Source of the DNA: DASVVT01 sp036386415
Lineage (GTDB): Bacteria; Acidobacteriota; Blastocatellia; Pyrinomonadales; Pyrinomonadaceae
Direction: 5' to 3'
DNA: 43,325 bases
NCBI GenBank assembly: GCA_036386415.1
Contig: DASVVT010000034.1
Span: forward strand, 1 to 43,325
In this document: one piece after another, positions 8,035 through 15,440 of the stretch
How positions within the stretch are numbered: position 1 is the stretch's first letter
Layout of the letters: the number at the start of each line of letters is the position of its first letter
Notes under the pieces: generated by a model
The model's database searches: none
The model's input: the letters and a program-made list of their open reading frames with translations, nothing else
Told to the model about the DNA's origin: nothing
Program-made: the position numbers and the translations under genes

Positions 8035-8934
8035 ATGAGTAAGGGATACAAAGTGAAAAATCTGACGCTAAAAGCTTTGCTGAGTGTGACATTTGCAATC
8101 CTGGCCTTGCTGTCGTTCAACCCTTCAAACATCTCATCGGCACAGCAGGCGAAGGAGGCGGAAAAACCGATCTGGTCTGGTCAAAGCGGCGGCTTCACGA
8201 TTCAGTGGACAACCACAGACCTGCTCGCGCGACGCGCAAAGAGTCCGGCCCAGACGGTCTTCTCCGCTAAATATCTGGCCGACAACGATTGGAAAAACAT
8301 TCAGGAAGATGGAAAAGAGCAAGAGTACAATCGTAGCTTTAAGCTGCTGTCAGTCGTTGGCTCCATCATCAGTTACGAAGATTCCGAGTATTGTGATTGT
8401 GGCGGGGCGCACCCTTCAATGATAGATCATTTCAAGGCTATTGATCTTGCTAAGCCGGGCGGAGTGGGCGAGACGGAAACTCGCAAGGCGGCCAGGCTGA
8501 ACGAGCTTTTCCCTGAAGCGGACCTGCTCAAAGCCCTGCTCGCCGATTCATTAATCAGGAAGGCTGTGCAAGCCTCCAAGAAACCTGAGCCGCGAACGCT
8601 GGCGAAGTTGATGGAGACAATTCTTTTTCAAGAGATCGAATCGGGAGACTGCGGCTACTCTTCGAAAGAGGATCAACTGACGCGCTTTGCATTTCATCAC
8701 CTGGAAGGCAATCAGGTGGCTGTTCGGCTGAGCCTCTCATACGCTTATGAAATATGTCGCGGAAGGATGATAGAGATCGGGATTCTGCTGCCCATTCCAG
8801 CAGCGCTCAAAAACCCTCTGACGCTGGCCGCCTCCGGTAAAGCGGGGTTTTTGATGAAAGACCAGAAAAGCATCGCCCTTGATAAGGCGACGAACTTTGG
8901 CTTTTCAACTTACAAGAAAACAGACAACCCTTGA
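8035..8934 (+). CDS. Secreted protein resembling DUF3298/RsiV-type domain
   Basis: This 299-residue protein has a signal peptide (about residues 12-36, ending ISSAQQA). The middle reads CDCGGAHPSMIDHFKAIDLAKPG, then LNELFPEADLL. This pattern (GGAHP, a short strand, a D-L pair, then LxxLF) is typical of DUF3298-type domains found in RsiV and PdaC and in many secreted proteins. The fold assignment is moderate and the role unknown. Its last codons and stop (CCT TGA) lie inside the 10-bp sequence duplicated by insertion of the transposon at 8928-12204. The element therefore landed at the very end of this gene without damaging it. Confidence 0.6.
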   Translation: MSKGYKVKNLTLKALLSVTFAILALLSFNPSNISSAQQAKEAEKPIWSGQSGGFTIQWTTTDLLARRAKSPAQTVFSAKYLADNDWKNIQEDGKEQEYNRSFKLLSVVGSIISYEDSEYCDCGGAHPSMIDHFKAIDLAKPGGVGETETRKAARLNELFPEADLLKALLADSLIRKAVQASKKPEPRTLAKLMETILFQEIESGDCGYSSKEDQLTRFAFHHLEGNQVAVRLSLSYAYEICRGRMIEIGILLPIPAALKNPLTLAASGKAGFLMKDQKSIALDKATNFGFSTYKKTDNP

Positions 8935-8937
8935 TAG

Positions 8938-8964
8938 GGTACTAATATAGTTGACGCACCATGC
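8938..8964 (+). repeat. Left terminal inverted repeat of the transposon
   Basis: The left end runs from just after the duplicated CCCTTGATAG through ATATAGTTGACGCACCATGC. Its core TTGACGCACC is identical to the right end. Because both borders share GGG/CCC, the exact first base is uncertain by about three bases. Confidence 0.8.
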
Positions 8965-9064
8965 GCTATATGTTGGGGCATTGTTTAACGAAACCGCAAG
9001 AGCCAAACACTTAAACTATTACTCACGAGTAGGGATTATACTATCGAAATTTTTCGACAACCTA

Positions 9065-9070
9065 TATAAT
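9065..9070 (+). promoter_or_regulatory. Possible -10 box of the passenger operon
   Basis: A perfect TATAAT lies 38 bases before the first passenger start codon, within an AT-rich stretch inside the left transposon end. No convincing -35 box is at 16-18 bp. GGGAGGAG at about 9076-9083 is too far from the ATG at 9103 to be its usual ribosome site. Confidence 0.4.
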
Positions 9071-9102
9071 AATCTGGGAGGAGCATCGCGGCCTTTTACA
9101 GA

Positions 9103-9930
9103 ATGGCGGAAGAAAAAGAGAGCCAAGATAAGGCTTCTACCACGCCTGAAGCGCGTGAGAATGAGGCTTTTGAATTTGATGTTAGTGAGGCGGGTGAACT
9201 TGTCTTTAAAGATTCATCAGGCCGAACAATTACATTAAAACCACCAGCAGAAGCTCTGAAGCGACAGCAACAGCAGAGAGAAAGAAAGCCGCTTACCCCC
9301 GACCAATTCCGTGATGGTTTACAAAGGCTCAAGGCTCTTGGACTAACTTGGACGGCTGATCGAACACCACAAATCAAAGCGAAGGATAAGGAAAGTGAGA
9401 ACGCCTTCTTTACTGACGAGTACCAAAAAATTCAGAGTGAGTATCCTCACTTACCGAGTGAAGTAAGCGCAGTTGTATTTCATGCTCTTACAAGAAGTCC
9501 AGCCCCAGAAGCATTAGTTGGAAGCAAAGATGTTTTGGAAGGGAAAGTTTCGATCTTATATGAACTACAAATTATTAACGCAGATTATAGTTCTGAATTT
9601 TTCTTTAAGAACGCGATAAAAGTACCATATTTCTCAAGTATAGATTGGGAAGTAGTTTTTAAGACATTTGAAAAGAGTGTTTTTAGACCACTAACAGTTC
9701 CATACGCTTTGCTTGCGCTCACGCTTGAATATCCTGAAGGTGATGAAGGCAATACAATTACTGTTGCTGTAAATTTAGATTTGCTGAATCAACTAATCAA
9801 CACGCTCTCTAATGTCAAGAAAGCGTTGGAGAGGACGCGAGAGTTAACTAATTCTGTCTTTGATGTTTTATCTAAGTTGGAGGTGAAGGCCGATGGATCT
9901 ACCGAACCTGAGAAAAAGCAGTTGGAGTAG
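9103..9930 (+). CDS. Transposon passenger 1, unknown 275-residue protein
   Basis: I do not recognise this protein. The first 90 residues are charged and Gln/Glu/Lys rich (AEALKRQQQQRERKPLTPDQFRDGL), probably partly disordered. The middle (about 100-240) has the pattern of a compact alpha/beta domain (VSILYELQIINADYSSEFFFKNAIKVPYF). The last 40 residues are helical (LINTLSNVKKALERTRELT). There is no signal peptide or membrane span, so it should be cytoplasmic. Base composition is much more AT-rich than the chromosomal genes on both sides, consistent with transfer. Its 3' end overlaps the next gene by 38 bp. Confidence 0.65.
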   Translation: MAEEKESQDKASTTPEARENEAFEFDVSEAGELVFKDSSGRTITLKPPAEALKRQQQQRERKPLTPDQFRDGLQRLKALGLTWTADRTPQIKAKDKESENAFFTDEYQKIQSEYPHLPSEVSAVVFHALTRSPAPEALVGSKDVLEGKVSILYELQIINADYSSEFFFKNAIKVPYFSSIDWEVVFKTFEKSVFRPLTVPYALLALTLEYPEGDEGNTITVAVNLDLLNQLINTLSNVKKALERTRELTNSVFDVLSKLEVKADGSTEPEKKQLE

Positions 9931-10558
9931 TGTAGCTTGCCTTCCAACCTACCACGAAACAGAATTTGGGGGAGAGTGCGCTCAACACAATGAAGGTTTA
10001 GAGCCGTATCAGGCTGTGTTCAGTTTTCAAAAGATGGGTGAGGCTATCAGTAATGCTGAGTGGCCTGATCTATATTCTATTATTCATCTCTCTGATATTC
10101 ATTACGAGAAGAGTTGTCAAAGAATTGATCTTATCGCTCGTTTGGAAGAGGCGGCTAATAAAGGAGATGAGCGTGCCTTTATAAGTAACTTGAGAATAGT
10201 AAGATGGGAAGGCAGACCGCCTAGCGATTTTGTACGGGGTATATCATCAGCAATTAAAATTGGGTTGCCACTTGCTGCGCGACATATCTCTACTGAGGGA
10301 GTAAAGTTCTATCCTAATGAATCTGAGATTCAAGAGTATGCACGCTTGTTTGCCCCGGCCAGAGTATTGCCAACACAAGAGCATTCCAATTCAAATCAGA
10401 ATGCAAATATTGCTTGGCTTAAAGCTCACGGCAGCGAGTATCGCGGCAAATGGGTAGCCCTTAAAGATGGTCACTTATTAGGCGCGGAAATTACGCTGAA
10501 AGAGTTGGTTCAGAGAATAGGCGATGTAACGGACGTAATGCTAACTCCCTCATATTAA
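9893..10558 (+). CDS. Transposon passenger 2, C-terminal DUF5678-like domain
   Basis: The ATG at 9893 follows GGAGGTGA with six bases of spacing, which fixes the start inside the previous gene. The 221-residue product has an unfamiliar N-terminal region (about 1-165, with WPDLYSIIHLSDIHYEKSCQRIDLIARLEEAANKGD). The C-terminal segment WLKAHGSEYRGKWVALKDG followed by LLGAEITLKELVQRIG matches the DUF5678 pattern (Y-x-GKWVAL-x-xG, then a short helix). DUF5678 has no known biochemical role. Its stop overlaps the next start by one base (TAATG), so translation of the two is probably coupled. Confidence 0.65.
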   Translation: MDLPNLRKSSWSSVACLPTYHETEFGGECAQHNEGLEPYQAVFSFQKMGEAISNAEWPDLYSIIHLSDIHYEKSCQRIDLIARLEEAANKGDERAFISNLRIVRWEGRPPSDFVRGISSAIKIGLPLAARHISTEGVKFYPNESEIQEYARLFAPARVLPTQEHSNSNQNANIAWLKAHGSEYRGKWVALKDGHLLGAEITLKELVQRIGDVTDVMLTPSY

Positions 10559-11016
10559 TGCTTCTTCAATTTACCAACGGCACAAAATTCGCAATTGGAG
10601 ACACGAATTTTTACAGCCCTCCTGAGAGCGACGAATTATCAAAAGCCAGAATTACTGTCCCTGTTCGCATCGGAGGGTTTACTACGTCGGCAATTGTAGA
10701 CACAGGCCAATTGTATATGGTTGTGTCTCCTGAATTAACGGAGTTTATAGTTTTAGAACCTGTTAACAGAAGGATTAGCCCGACTGAAATACTTGTGGAA
10801 GGCAAACGAGTTGAAGGTATGTTGCATCGTGTGGCTCTCACTCTTCTGAATGCGGATAGAGATGGTGCTGATCTCCCTCTTAGTGTGCTTGCATTTGTTC
10901 CCAACAAAGCAAAATACTCAGGTGCGCAAATTCCGTCGTTTCTTGGTCTAACAAGTTGCCTTGACGCAATTCGCTTCGCAATTGATGCGAATAGTGAAGT
11001 CTTTTATTTTGGGTGA
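10558..11016 (+). CDS. Transposon passenger 3, retropepsin-like aspartic protease
   Basis: This 152-residue protein contains TTSAIVDTGQLYMVVSPE, the Asp-Thr-Gly active-site loop of clan AA aspartic proteases (Asp48). Strands around ITVPVRIGG lie before it, and IPSFLGLTSCLDAIRFAIDANSEVFYFG near the end fits the second psi-loop and last strands of the half-fold. Such single-domain proteins must dimerise to be active. The start codon shares a base with the stop of the DUF5678 gene. A protease encoded as transposon cargo could process a neighbour's product, but no substrate can be named from sequence. Confidence 0.75.
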   Translation: MLLQFTNGTKFAIGDTNFYSPPESDELSKARITVPVRIGGFTTSAIVDTGQLYMVVSPELTEFIVLEPVNRRISPTEILVEGKRVEGMLHRVALTLLNADRDGADLPLSVLAFVPNKAKYSGAQIPSFLGLTSCLDAIRFAIDANSEVFYFG

Positions 11017-11023
11017 GAAAATT

Positions 11024-11170
11024 GTGAACAAACAAACTCAAGAAAAACAGTCCAAGGAATATCGTAACTTTGCGGAATTGACAAGAAATCTTCTAGCAGT
11101 TCCAAAAAAGGAAATAGACCGAAAGAAAGCTGCTTACGCACGTAAGAAAAAGGAAAAGCCAGCCAAGTGA
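11024..11170 (+). CDS. Transposon passenger 4, 48-residue basic protein
   Basis: The likely start is the GTG at 11024, which lies behind GGGTGAG at about 11011. An in-frame ATG at 10961 lies inside the protease gene and is less likely. The product is highly basic, with NFAELTRNLLAVPKKEIDRKKAAYARKKKEKP. The LLxVPKxEI core occurs, as I recall, in many small bacterial proteins of unknown role, some in toxin-antitoxin-like pairs. It could be a regulator or partner of the protease; this is speculative. Confidence 0.5.
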   Translation: MNKQTQEKQSKEYRNFAELTRNLLAVPKKEIDRKKAAYARKKKEKPAK

Positions 11171-11204
11171 CTGACTAGGTTTTACCTTTTCCGAGTCTAG
11201 GCTT

Positions 11205-12148
11205 TCAGTGTTCCGTAACTTTGCCTGTTAGTTCTTCGTAGGTGAGTCGCCTACCCGCAACCTGCTTCACAGTCTGGATAAATCTGTCGGCATCCTTTCC
11301 CTTACGCGTGTTGAATCTGAAAGACTGTTCGTCAAGATAACGATACAGGTGAAATGGTTCGACACTTACATATGTTCCTTTAAGAGACCGCTTCAACAAA
11401 CTCCAAAAGTTTTCGATGCTGTTGGTGTGGACAGTATCTTTGACGTACATTTCTGCGTGGTCTACAAACTTGTGGATGTATTCAGAATCAAGCCCCATGT
11501 ATGATCGGTGGGCGTCAGTCATTACATGAGAGCCGCTTTCCACGTGGCATTTAACTTCACCATGAAGCGTCTCACGCGACCTGTCTAAGATAACCTTAGT
11601 TCTGACTTCGCCGTGACGCTCTAGCCATCCATCACAATTGTTTTGCCGGAAGCGCACGTCCCTTTAATCTTCGCCTCGCGCTTGTGCTTGTGCATGTTAC
11701 GGGCGAGGCCACCGATAAAAGTTTCGTCAACTTCCACTGTGCCTGATAGCTTCTTGAATGTCCCCGTTTGCATCGCCAGTCGGATGCGATGAAGCAGAAA
11801 CCATCCTGTTTTTTGAGTAACCCCAAGCGCGCGATGAATCTCATATGAGCTAATGCCGTTCTTTGCGTTGGCAATGAGCCAGATAGCAGCCAGCCACTTA
11901 TCAAGGCCGATAGGTGAATCTTCCATGATAGTGCCGACCTTGACTGAAAACTGCTTGTGACATTCTTTGTTCATGCACTTCCACTTGTAGCGAGTGGAAA
12001 GGTAAGATACGGCTTTGCCTTCACAGTAAGGGCAGGTTACGCCGTCAGGCCAACGCAGTTGCGCCATGAATGTTGTGCAGGTTTCAGGGTCGGCAAAGAA
12101 CTTGATCGCCTCTTGAAGCGTTTTGGGGAAGTTGTTTTCGTGTTCCAT
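11205..12148 (-). pseudogene. IS1595-family (ISXO2-like) transposase, frameshifted
   Basis: Two minus-strand frames together make one transposase. The first (12148 down to 11621) has a zinc ribbon (CPYC, then CMNKECHKQF), a helix-turn-helix and the first catalytic Asp in VEVDETFIGG. The second (from 11657 down to 11205) resumes with WLERHGEVRTKVI, then MTDAHRSYMG (second Asp) and HTNSIENFWSLLKRSLKGTY (the acidic residue of the third motif). The join falls near 11630-11640, where one missing base turns GKTIVM-x-WLERHG into a stop. No slippery heptamer is evident and this family normally uses one frame. It is therefore probably inactive, unless the missing base is a sequencing error. Confidence 0.85.
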
Positions 12149-12169
12149 GAGTGCATTGTCTTATAGAAT

Positions 12170-12194
12170 GCGTGGTGCGTCAAGTATATCATTG
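12170..12194 (-). repeat. Right terminal inverted repeat of the transposon
   Basis: Read on the minus strand this end is CAATGATATACTTGACG followed by CACCACGC. It pairs with the left end and abuts the direct repeat CCCTTGATAG at 12195-12204. The transposase ATG lies 22 bases inside. Confidence 0.8.
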
Positions 12195-12206
12195 CCCTTG
12201 ATAGAT

Positions 12207-12308
12207 ATGCTGCTACGGGACGGCTACACATGCGTCCTATTTGTAGTGGACAATAATATATTTGACGAACCTGATGAAAGGGATCTATGGAAAGTTCCGG
12301 TTGAATGA
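12207..12308 (+). pseudogene. Short open frame beside the transposon, possible gene remnant
   Basis: A 33-codon frame (MLLRDGYTCVLFVVDNN and onward to WKVPVE) starts three bases after the right direct repeat. It reads like protein sequence but has no ribosome site or recognisable domain. It may be the tail of a gene that was damaged before the transposon arrived, or chance. Confidence 0.2.
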
Positions 12309-12339
12309 GCTGTGAGGGACGCTCGTCGGAGCCATTCTT

Positions 12340-12639
12340 TCAGGTGGCGCTCTTTGGCGGATGTGGTAAGGTGGCTGGCTGATCGGCAGCTTCAATCTGA
12401 TTGACCTCGGCATAGGTTGCCCCTTCTGGCGTCAAAGAAACCCAGTCATTACCTTCATTCGTATACCGAACAAGGAACCGCCACTTCTTCTCCAAATCCT
12501 CGAACGCCCTGACCAGATCAGCGTTCGCAAATTCATCGGTGCTCTCGAAAATCTCTTTCGCCAAAAGCCTGACCGTTCCTCGATCCCGAAAGAGAGCAAA
12601 TATATACTGCTCTATCCTCTCTAATCTTTGCTTTTCCAT
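12340..12639 (-). CDS. Small protein with winged-helix-like pattern, unknown
   Basis: The ATG at 12639 is preceded by AAGGAAC and gives 99 residues; a TTG 42 bases upstream is a weaker start. The sequence MEKQRLERIEQYIFALFRDRGTVRLLAKEIFESTDEF followed by LVRAFEDLEKKWRFLVRYTNEGNDWVSLTPEG suggests a helix-helix-helix-wing arrangement as in small DNA-binding winged helices. This is a pattern-based guess. The C-terminal tail is short and disordered. It lies upstream of nothing obvious and has its own strand unit with 12699-12959. Confidence 0.5.
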   Translation of the reverse strand: MEKQRLERIEQYIFALFRDRGTVRLLAKEIFESTDEFANADLVRAFEDLEKKWRFLVRYTNEGNDWVSLTPEGATYAEVNQIEAADQPATLPHPPKSAT

Positions 12640-12698
12640 AAGTCTATGTTCCTTAAAAATAGACACGGGTCGATTTTTCAACCGTCATGCCAGCGCCA

Positions 12699-12959
12699 TT
12701 ATTTTGTGCGTGCGCGGGCGAAGGCGCCCTCGAAATAGAGCGGCTCTAACCCGGAAGCCCAATACTCAAGCGCAGCCCTATCCGGCTGTGTAGTCTCGCG
12801 CTCGGTACGCAAGACTGCCTTCGTTTTATCTACAGGGTGAAACTCTAGCCATCCCTCCCAGATGCCGCCAGCGGTCATCTCACCGCGCGCCGTTACTATG
12901 TATGTCACGCCGTTCTCGTCTTGAAATTGTTGCGTATACTGCTGGATCATTTCAGCCAT
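12699..12959 (-). CDS. Conserved small protein, unknown
   Basis: The start at 12959 (MAEMIQQYTQQF) has GGTGAGG nine bases upstream; an ATG at 12965 is an alternative. The 86-residue product carries GVTYIVTARGEMTAGGIWEGWLEF, LRTERETTQPDRAALEYWASGLEPLYFEGA. I have seen this pattern (GxWEGWxEF and ETTQPxRxxLxYWAxGLEPxYxEGA) in many bacterial hypothetical proteins, so it is a genuine conserved family, but no function is known to me. It is cytoplasmic by sequence. Confidence 0.6.
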   Translation of the reverse strand: MAEMIQQYTQQFQDENGVTYIVTARGEMTAGGIWEGWLEFHPVDKTKAVLRTERETTQPDRAALEYWASGLEPLYFEGAFARARTK

Positions 12960-13073
12960 AGTCATTAACCTCACCGCCAATTTCAAACTTCGATTCAAGC
13001 AAAGATACTATGACATTAGATAGCGTAGCAGCTAACGCCCACATTAAAATGGTGAGTCAGATATATTTACGCT

Positions 13074-13517
13074 TTATCTCAATAATAACAATCCAAGCAA
13101 GACCGGAGCGCCGACGGAAACCGCTAAAGTCAGGACGGAGCTGGCAATGGCATAGAGCCATGCAGATTTTCCGGTCTGTATTTTCAGGAGTGATGAAAAG
13201 AAGCGTTTGCAAAGCGTCAGCCACGCCGGAGTAAAAAGAAAGGCGAAGCCCAAAGCGATGGCTAAGCCGTAATCTTTCAACGGGAAATTATAGATCGAGC
13301 CGTCCCAGGCCATCGCCAGAATCACACCGACGATCACAAAGAGCACAAAAAAGCCGACCGCGAAACCAATGAAATTCGTCAGAACGGAAAAGCCGAGCGC
13401 CTTTCCGAAGCTAGACCGCCCCGCTCTATTTAACCAAACGGCCTCAAACACAGTGACACCGGCCACGAACACGAAAAACGAGATGAAAACAATCCACTCT
13501 TTTGTTATAGAGGACAT
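13074..13517 (-). CDS. Small integral membrane protein, unknown
   Basis: This 147-residue protein has about four hydrophobic segments: roughly residues 8-28 (VFISFFVFVAGVTVFEAVW), 44-72 (VLTNFIGFAVGFFVLFVIVGVILAM), 84-102 (LAIALGFAFLFTPAWL) and 120-146 (WLYAIASSVLTLAVSVGAPVLLGLLLL). AAAGGTG precedes the ATG at a suitable distance. No family motif is visible. The next gene upstream on the same strand (13587-14168) is 69 bp away, so the two may be co-transcribed. Confidence 0.6.
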   Translation of the reverse strand: MSSITKEWIVFISFFVFVAGVTVFEAVWLNRAGRSSFGKALGFSVLTNFIGFAVGFFVLFVIVGVILAMAWDGSIYNFPLKDYGLAIALGFAFLFTPAWLTLCKRFFSSLLKIQTGKSAWLYAIASSVLTLAVSVGAPVLLGLLLLR

Positions 13518-13586
13518 CGGCGCACCTTTCAGGAGCTTGATTGAAGACCAGATTCTCCCGATAAGCTTTTCAACTCGAGCGAGAAA

Positions 13587-14168
13587 CTACTGGCGCGCGG
13601 CTGTTTCTCTTTCCATGACGATGATGTGATCGCCAGCGATAATCATCGTCACGGGAGAGAAGCCCTCTGCTATCGCTTCGTCAATCTTCTTGTGCAGCTT
13701 GGTCTCCTTGCTTCCTGTGACCAGCTTGTACTCGTAGCTCTTGTTGGATTTCGGCTCGCGTTCCATGATCATCAACAGTTCTGCTGTGAGGAAACCTTGT
13801 TTATAGGTGATCGTGCGCGGCAGTAAACGGTAGCCTTGCCGGGCGGTTTCGTTAAGCTCTTTCTCCATGGTCTTCCTGCGCACCGTCGCTAGGATTTTAT
13901 AGCCGTAGGGTGTGCTCCCGGCTTCCTGTACGCGCTTGAGAAAAATCGCCATGTCCCATTGCTGGGTCGGCGCACTGTAGAGTACACGAAAGCCTTTGGC
14001 CGCCGCTTCGTCCAGCTCCTTCTCCATCGTCCCGATTCGTTTGGTCGAAAGCACCAGATAAGTCTGATCGTCATCTATCTGCAACTTCTCTTTCTTTGAC
14101 TTATCTTGAGCCGCAGCCAGCATGCTCAGCGAAAGCAGTAGCATGAGCGCATAAACGTTCCTTCTCAT
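13587..14168 (-). CDS. Secreted protein with three DUF4177-like repeats
   Basis: After a signal peptide (residues 1-20, ending MLAAAQ), this 193-residue protein contains three tandem units of about 45-55 residues. Each has a strand, a helix and a strand: TYLVLSTKRIGTMEKELDEAAAKGFRVL, YGYKILATVRRKTMEKELNETARQGYRLL, and YEYKLVTGSKETKLHKKIDEAIAEGFSPV. The Y-x-Y-K-x-L start, a helix with E-x-x-x-N/D and G-[FY] turn resemble the small DUF4177 domain. The units probably arose by duplication. GAGGTGA precedes the ATG. The role is unknown; it lies divergently to the PspA operon. Confidence 0.65.
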   Translation of the reverse strand: MRRNVYALMLLLSLSMLAAAQDKSKKEKLQIDDDQTYLVLSTKRIGTMEKELDEAAAKGFRVLYSAPTQQWDMAIFLKRVQEAGSTPYGYKILATVRRKTMEKELNETARQGYRLLPRTITYKQGFLTAELLMIMEREPKSNKSYEYKLVTGSKETKLHKKIDEAIAEGFSPVTMIIAGDHIIVMERETAARQ

Positions 14169-14711
14169 TTCGTCACCTCACTTGATTAGATCGCAACCTG
14201 TATTTACAGAGCCGAACTCCCGTTCTGTGCCTTAATCCCTCGCGGCACGATTTTATTATATTCTGCTGAGACATGCCCGTTGGAATCGGGGGGCTGCCTG
14301 TCGTCAGTTGATGTGCGCCTGTGATACCGTCCAGCCGAAAAGAAGGGGCCTCGGACGCGCGGCCTCTAAGAGAGCAGGCAGCCGGTCAAAATTCTTCTAC
14401 GGATACGCAACGTACGATCTTCGGATGCTTCTGTATCTTTGATATTTCAAGACTAAGAGACGTATGTTAAGCTGTGGCAGATGTTAGCTTGAAGATTATA
14501 GTTCCGATTCTGCCAGACTCTCAGAGTAGCTGCAAGATAGAAGATTCTGATTCGGCTCTGTGATGCCCCGCTTATCGTCTGTTCAGGCAAATGCAGGAGG
14601 AGCGCAAAAGCTGATCGCCCGCTTAAAGGTCTCTCGGTCGGGGCTCCGGGATCAGATTTGCTCGAAGAGCATGCACTCGGAACAGGTTTCCACAGGAGCG
14701 GAAAGAATTTT
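14169..14711. other. Divergent intergenic region upstream of the PspA operon
   Basis: This 543-bp gap should hold promoters for both the secreted repeat protein and the PspA operon. I found no convincing sigma-54 (TGGCAC-N5-TTGC) or sigma-70 pair. GGAACAGGTTTCC at about 14678-14690 is a small imperfect palindrome close to the first start codon. No gene is visible. Confidence 0.4.
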
Positions 14712-15422
14712 ATGACCGACAAAAAAGGATGGGGGGCCACGGTCGCCGGTTGGTTCATTGAGCGCGACGAGGATCATGAGCTGGCGGGCGAAGCTCAGGC
14801 CGACACGCTTGATGCTGCGACGCAGCTCGGCTCGGAAGAGTCTGTTGCTTCTCTAACAGGGCAGGCCGCCGCCTACACGACGCCCTCTCCGACGCAGGAA
14901 GTTTTTAAGACGCCCCCACCACCGGCTCCGGGCGGACAGGTTAATTTCGGAGCCGTCTTCTCAGCGGCTGGCGTCAATACGGAAGAACAGCAGCGCGTGG
15001 CTAAAACTATAGAGCTGCTGCGCAGCCTCCCGGCAGGCACAGACGCGGCGGTCAAGAAGCAGATCGTCGAAGCCTCGCTCAAAGCCTTTGGCGTGCCGAT
15101 TGAAAAGATCATCGAAGCCAGCGTGGAAGAGATACAGGCTTTGGACGGTTATATACGCAACGGCGCGGCGGACAACGAGAAGCTGATTCAGGAATCGGAC
15201 GCGCGGATCAAGCAGTATGAAGAGCAGATCAAGAACATTCGCGCTGTGATGCAGCAGAGTGTGGAGGAACAGCAGACCCTCATCAAGGTCTGCAACGACA
15301 AAAAGCTTGAGGTGCAGCAGGTCTTGGAGTTCTTCGGTCAGGATGCGGTCGCACGCGTCGTCAAAGCTTCGCCGAAACTCCACGACCCTTCAGCGCCCCA
15401 GGCGGAAACTCCGGCCAGTTAG
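14712..15422 (+). CDS. Coiled-coil protein, first gene of the PspA/ABC/AAA+ operon
   Basis: The chosen ATG at 14712 (MTDKKGWGATVAGWFIERDED) follows CAGGAGCGGAAAG. The 236-residue product has an N-terminal segment with an amphipathic look (WGATVAGWFIE), a Pro/Thr linker (about 60-85) and a long helical region. That region contains QIVEASLKAFGVPIEKIIEASVEEIQALDGYI, then a heptad-rich coiled coil (IQESDARIKQYEEQIKNIRAVMQQSVEEQQTLIKVCNDKK). I recall similar proteins next to pspA in other genomes but cannot name the family. It has no membrane span. Only 18 bp separate it from pspA, so the two probably act together. Confidence 0.65.
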   Translation: MTDKKGWGATVAGWFIERDEDHELAGEAQADTLDAATQLGSEESVASLTGQAAAYTTPSPTQEVFKTPPPPAPGGQVNFGAVFSAAGVNTEEQQRVAKTIELLRSLPAGTDAAVKKQIVEASLKAFGVPIEKIIEASVEEIQALDGYIRNGAADNEKLIQESDARIKQYEEQIKNIRAVMQQSVEEQQTLIKVCNDKKLEVQQVLEFFGQDAVARVVKASPKLHDPSAPQAETPAS

Positions 15423-15440
15423 AGAAAGGGAAGAAGAGAC

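Larger units (their letters stand above)
8928..12204. mobile_element. IS1595-family transposon with four passenger genes
   Basis: CCCTTGATAG occurs at 8928-8937 and again at 12195-12204 as a direct repeat. Just inside are inverted ends: GGTACTAATATAGTTGACG then CACC on the left, and on the right its counterpart CAATGATATACTTGACG then CACC read on the minus strand. TTGACGCACC is perfectly shared, with ATATA next to it. Between them lie an AT-rich operon (9103-11170, plus strand) and an ISXO2/IS1595-type transposase (11205-12148, minus strand). IS1595 elements make 8-bp target duplications, which fits inside the 10-bp repeat. Members with passenger genes are known in this family. The element spans about 3.26 kb. 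Confidence 0.85.

Noticed and set aside
11621..11657. Programmed frameshift in the transposase
   Set aside because: No slippery sequence or downstream structure stands out, and IS1595 transposases are normally one frame, so a plain one-base loss is simpler.
14400..14711. Sigma-54 promoter before the PspA operon
   Set aside because: E. coli psp uses sigma-54, but I found no TGGCAC-N5-TTGC match here.
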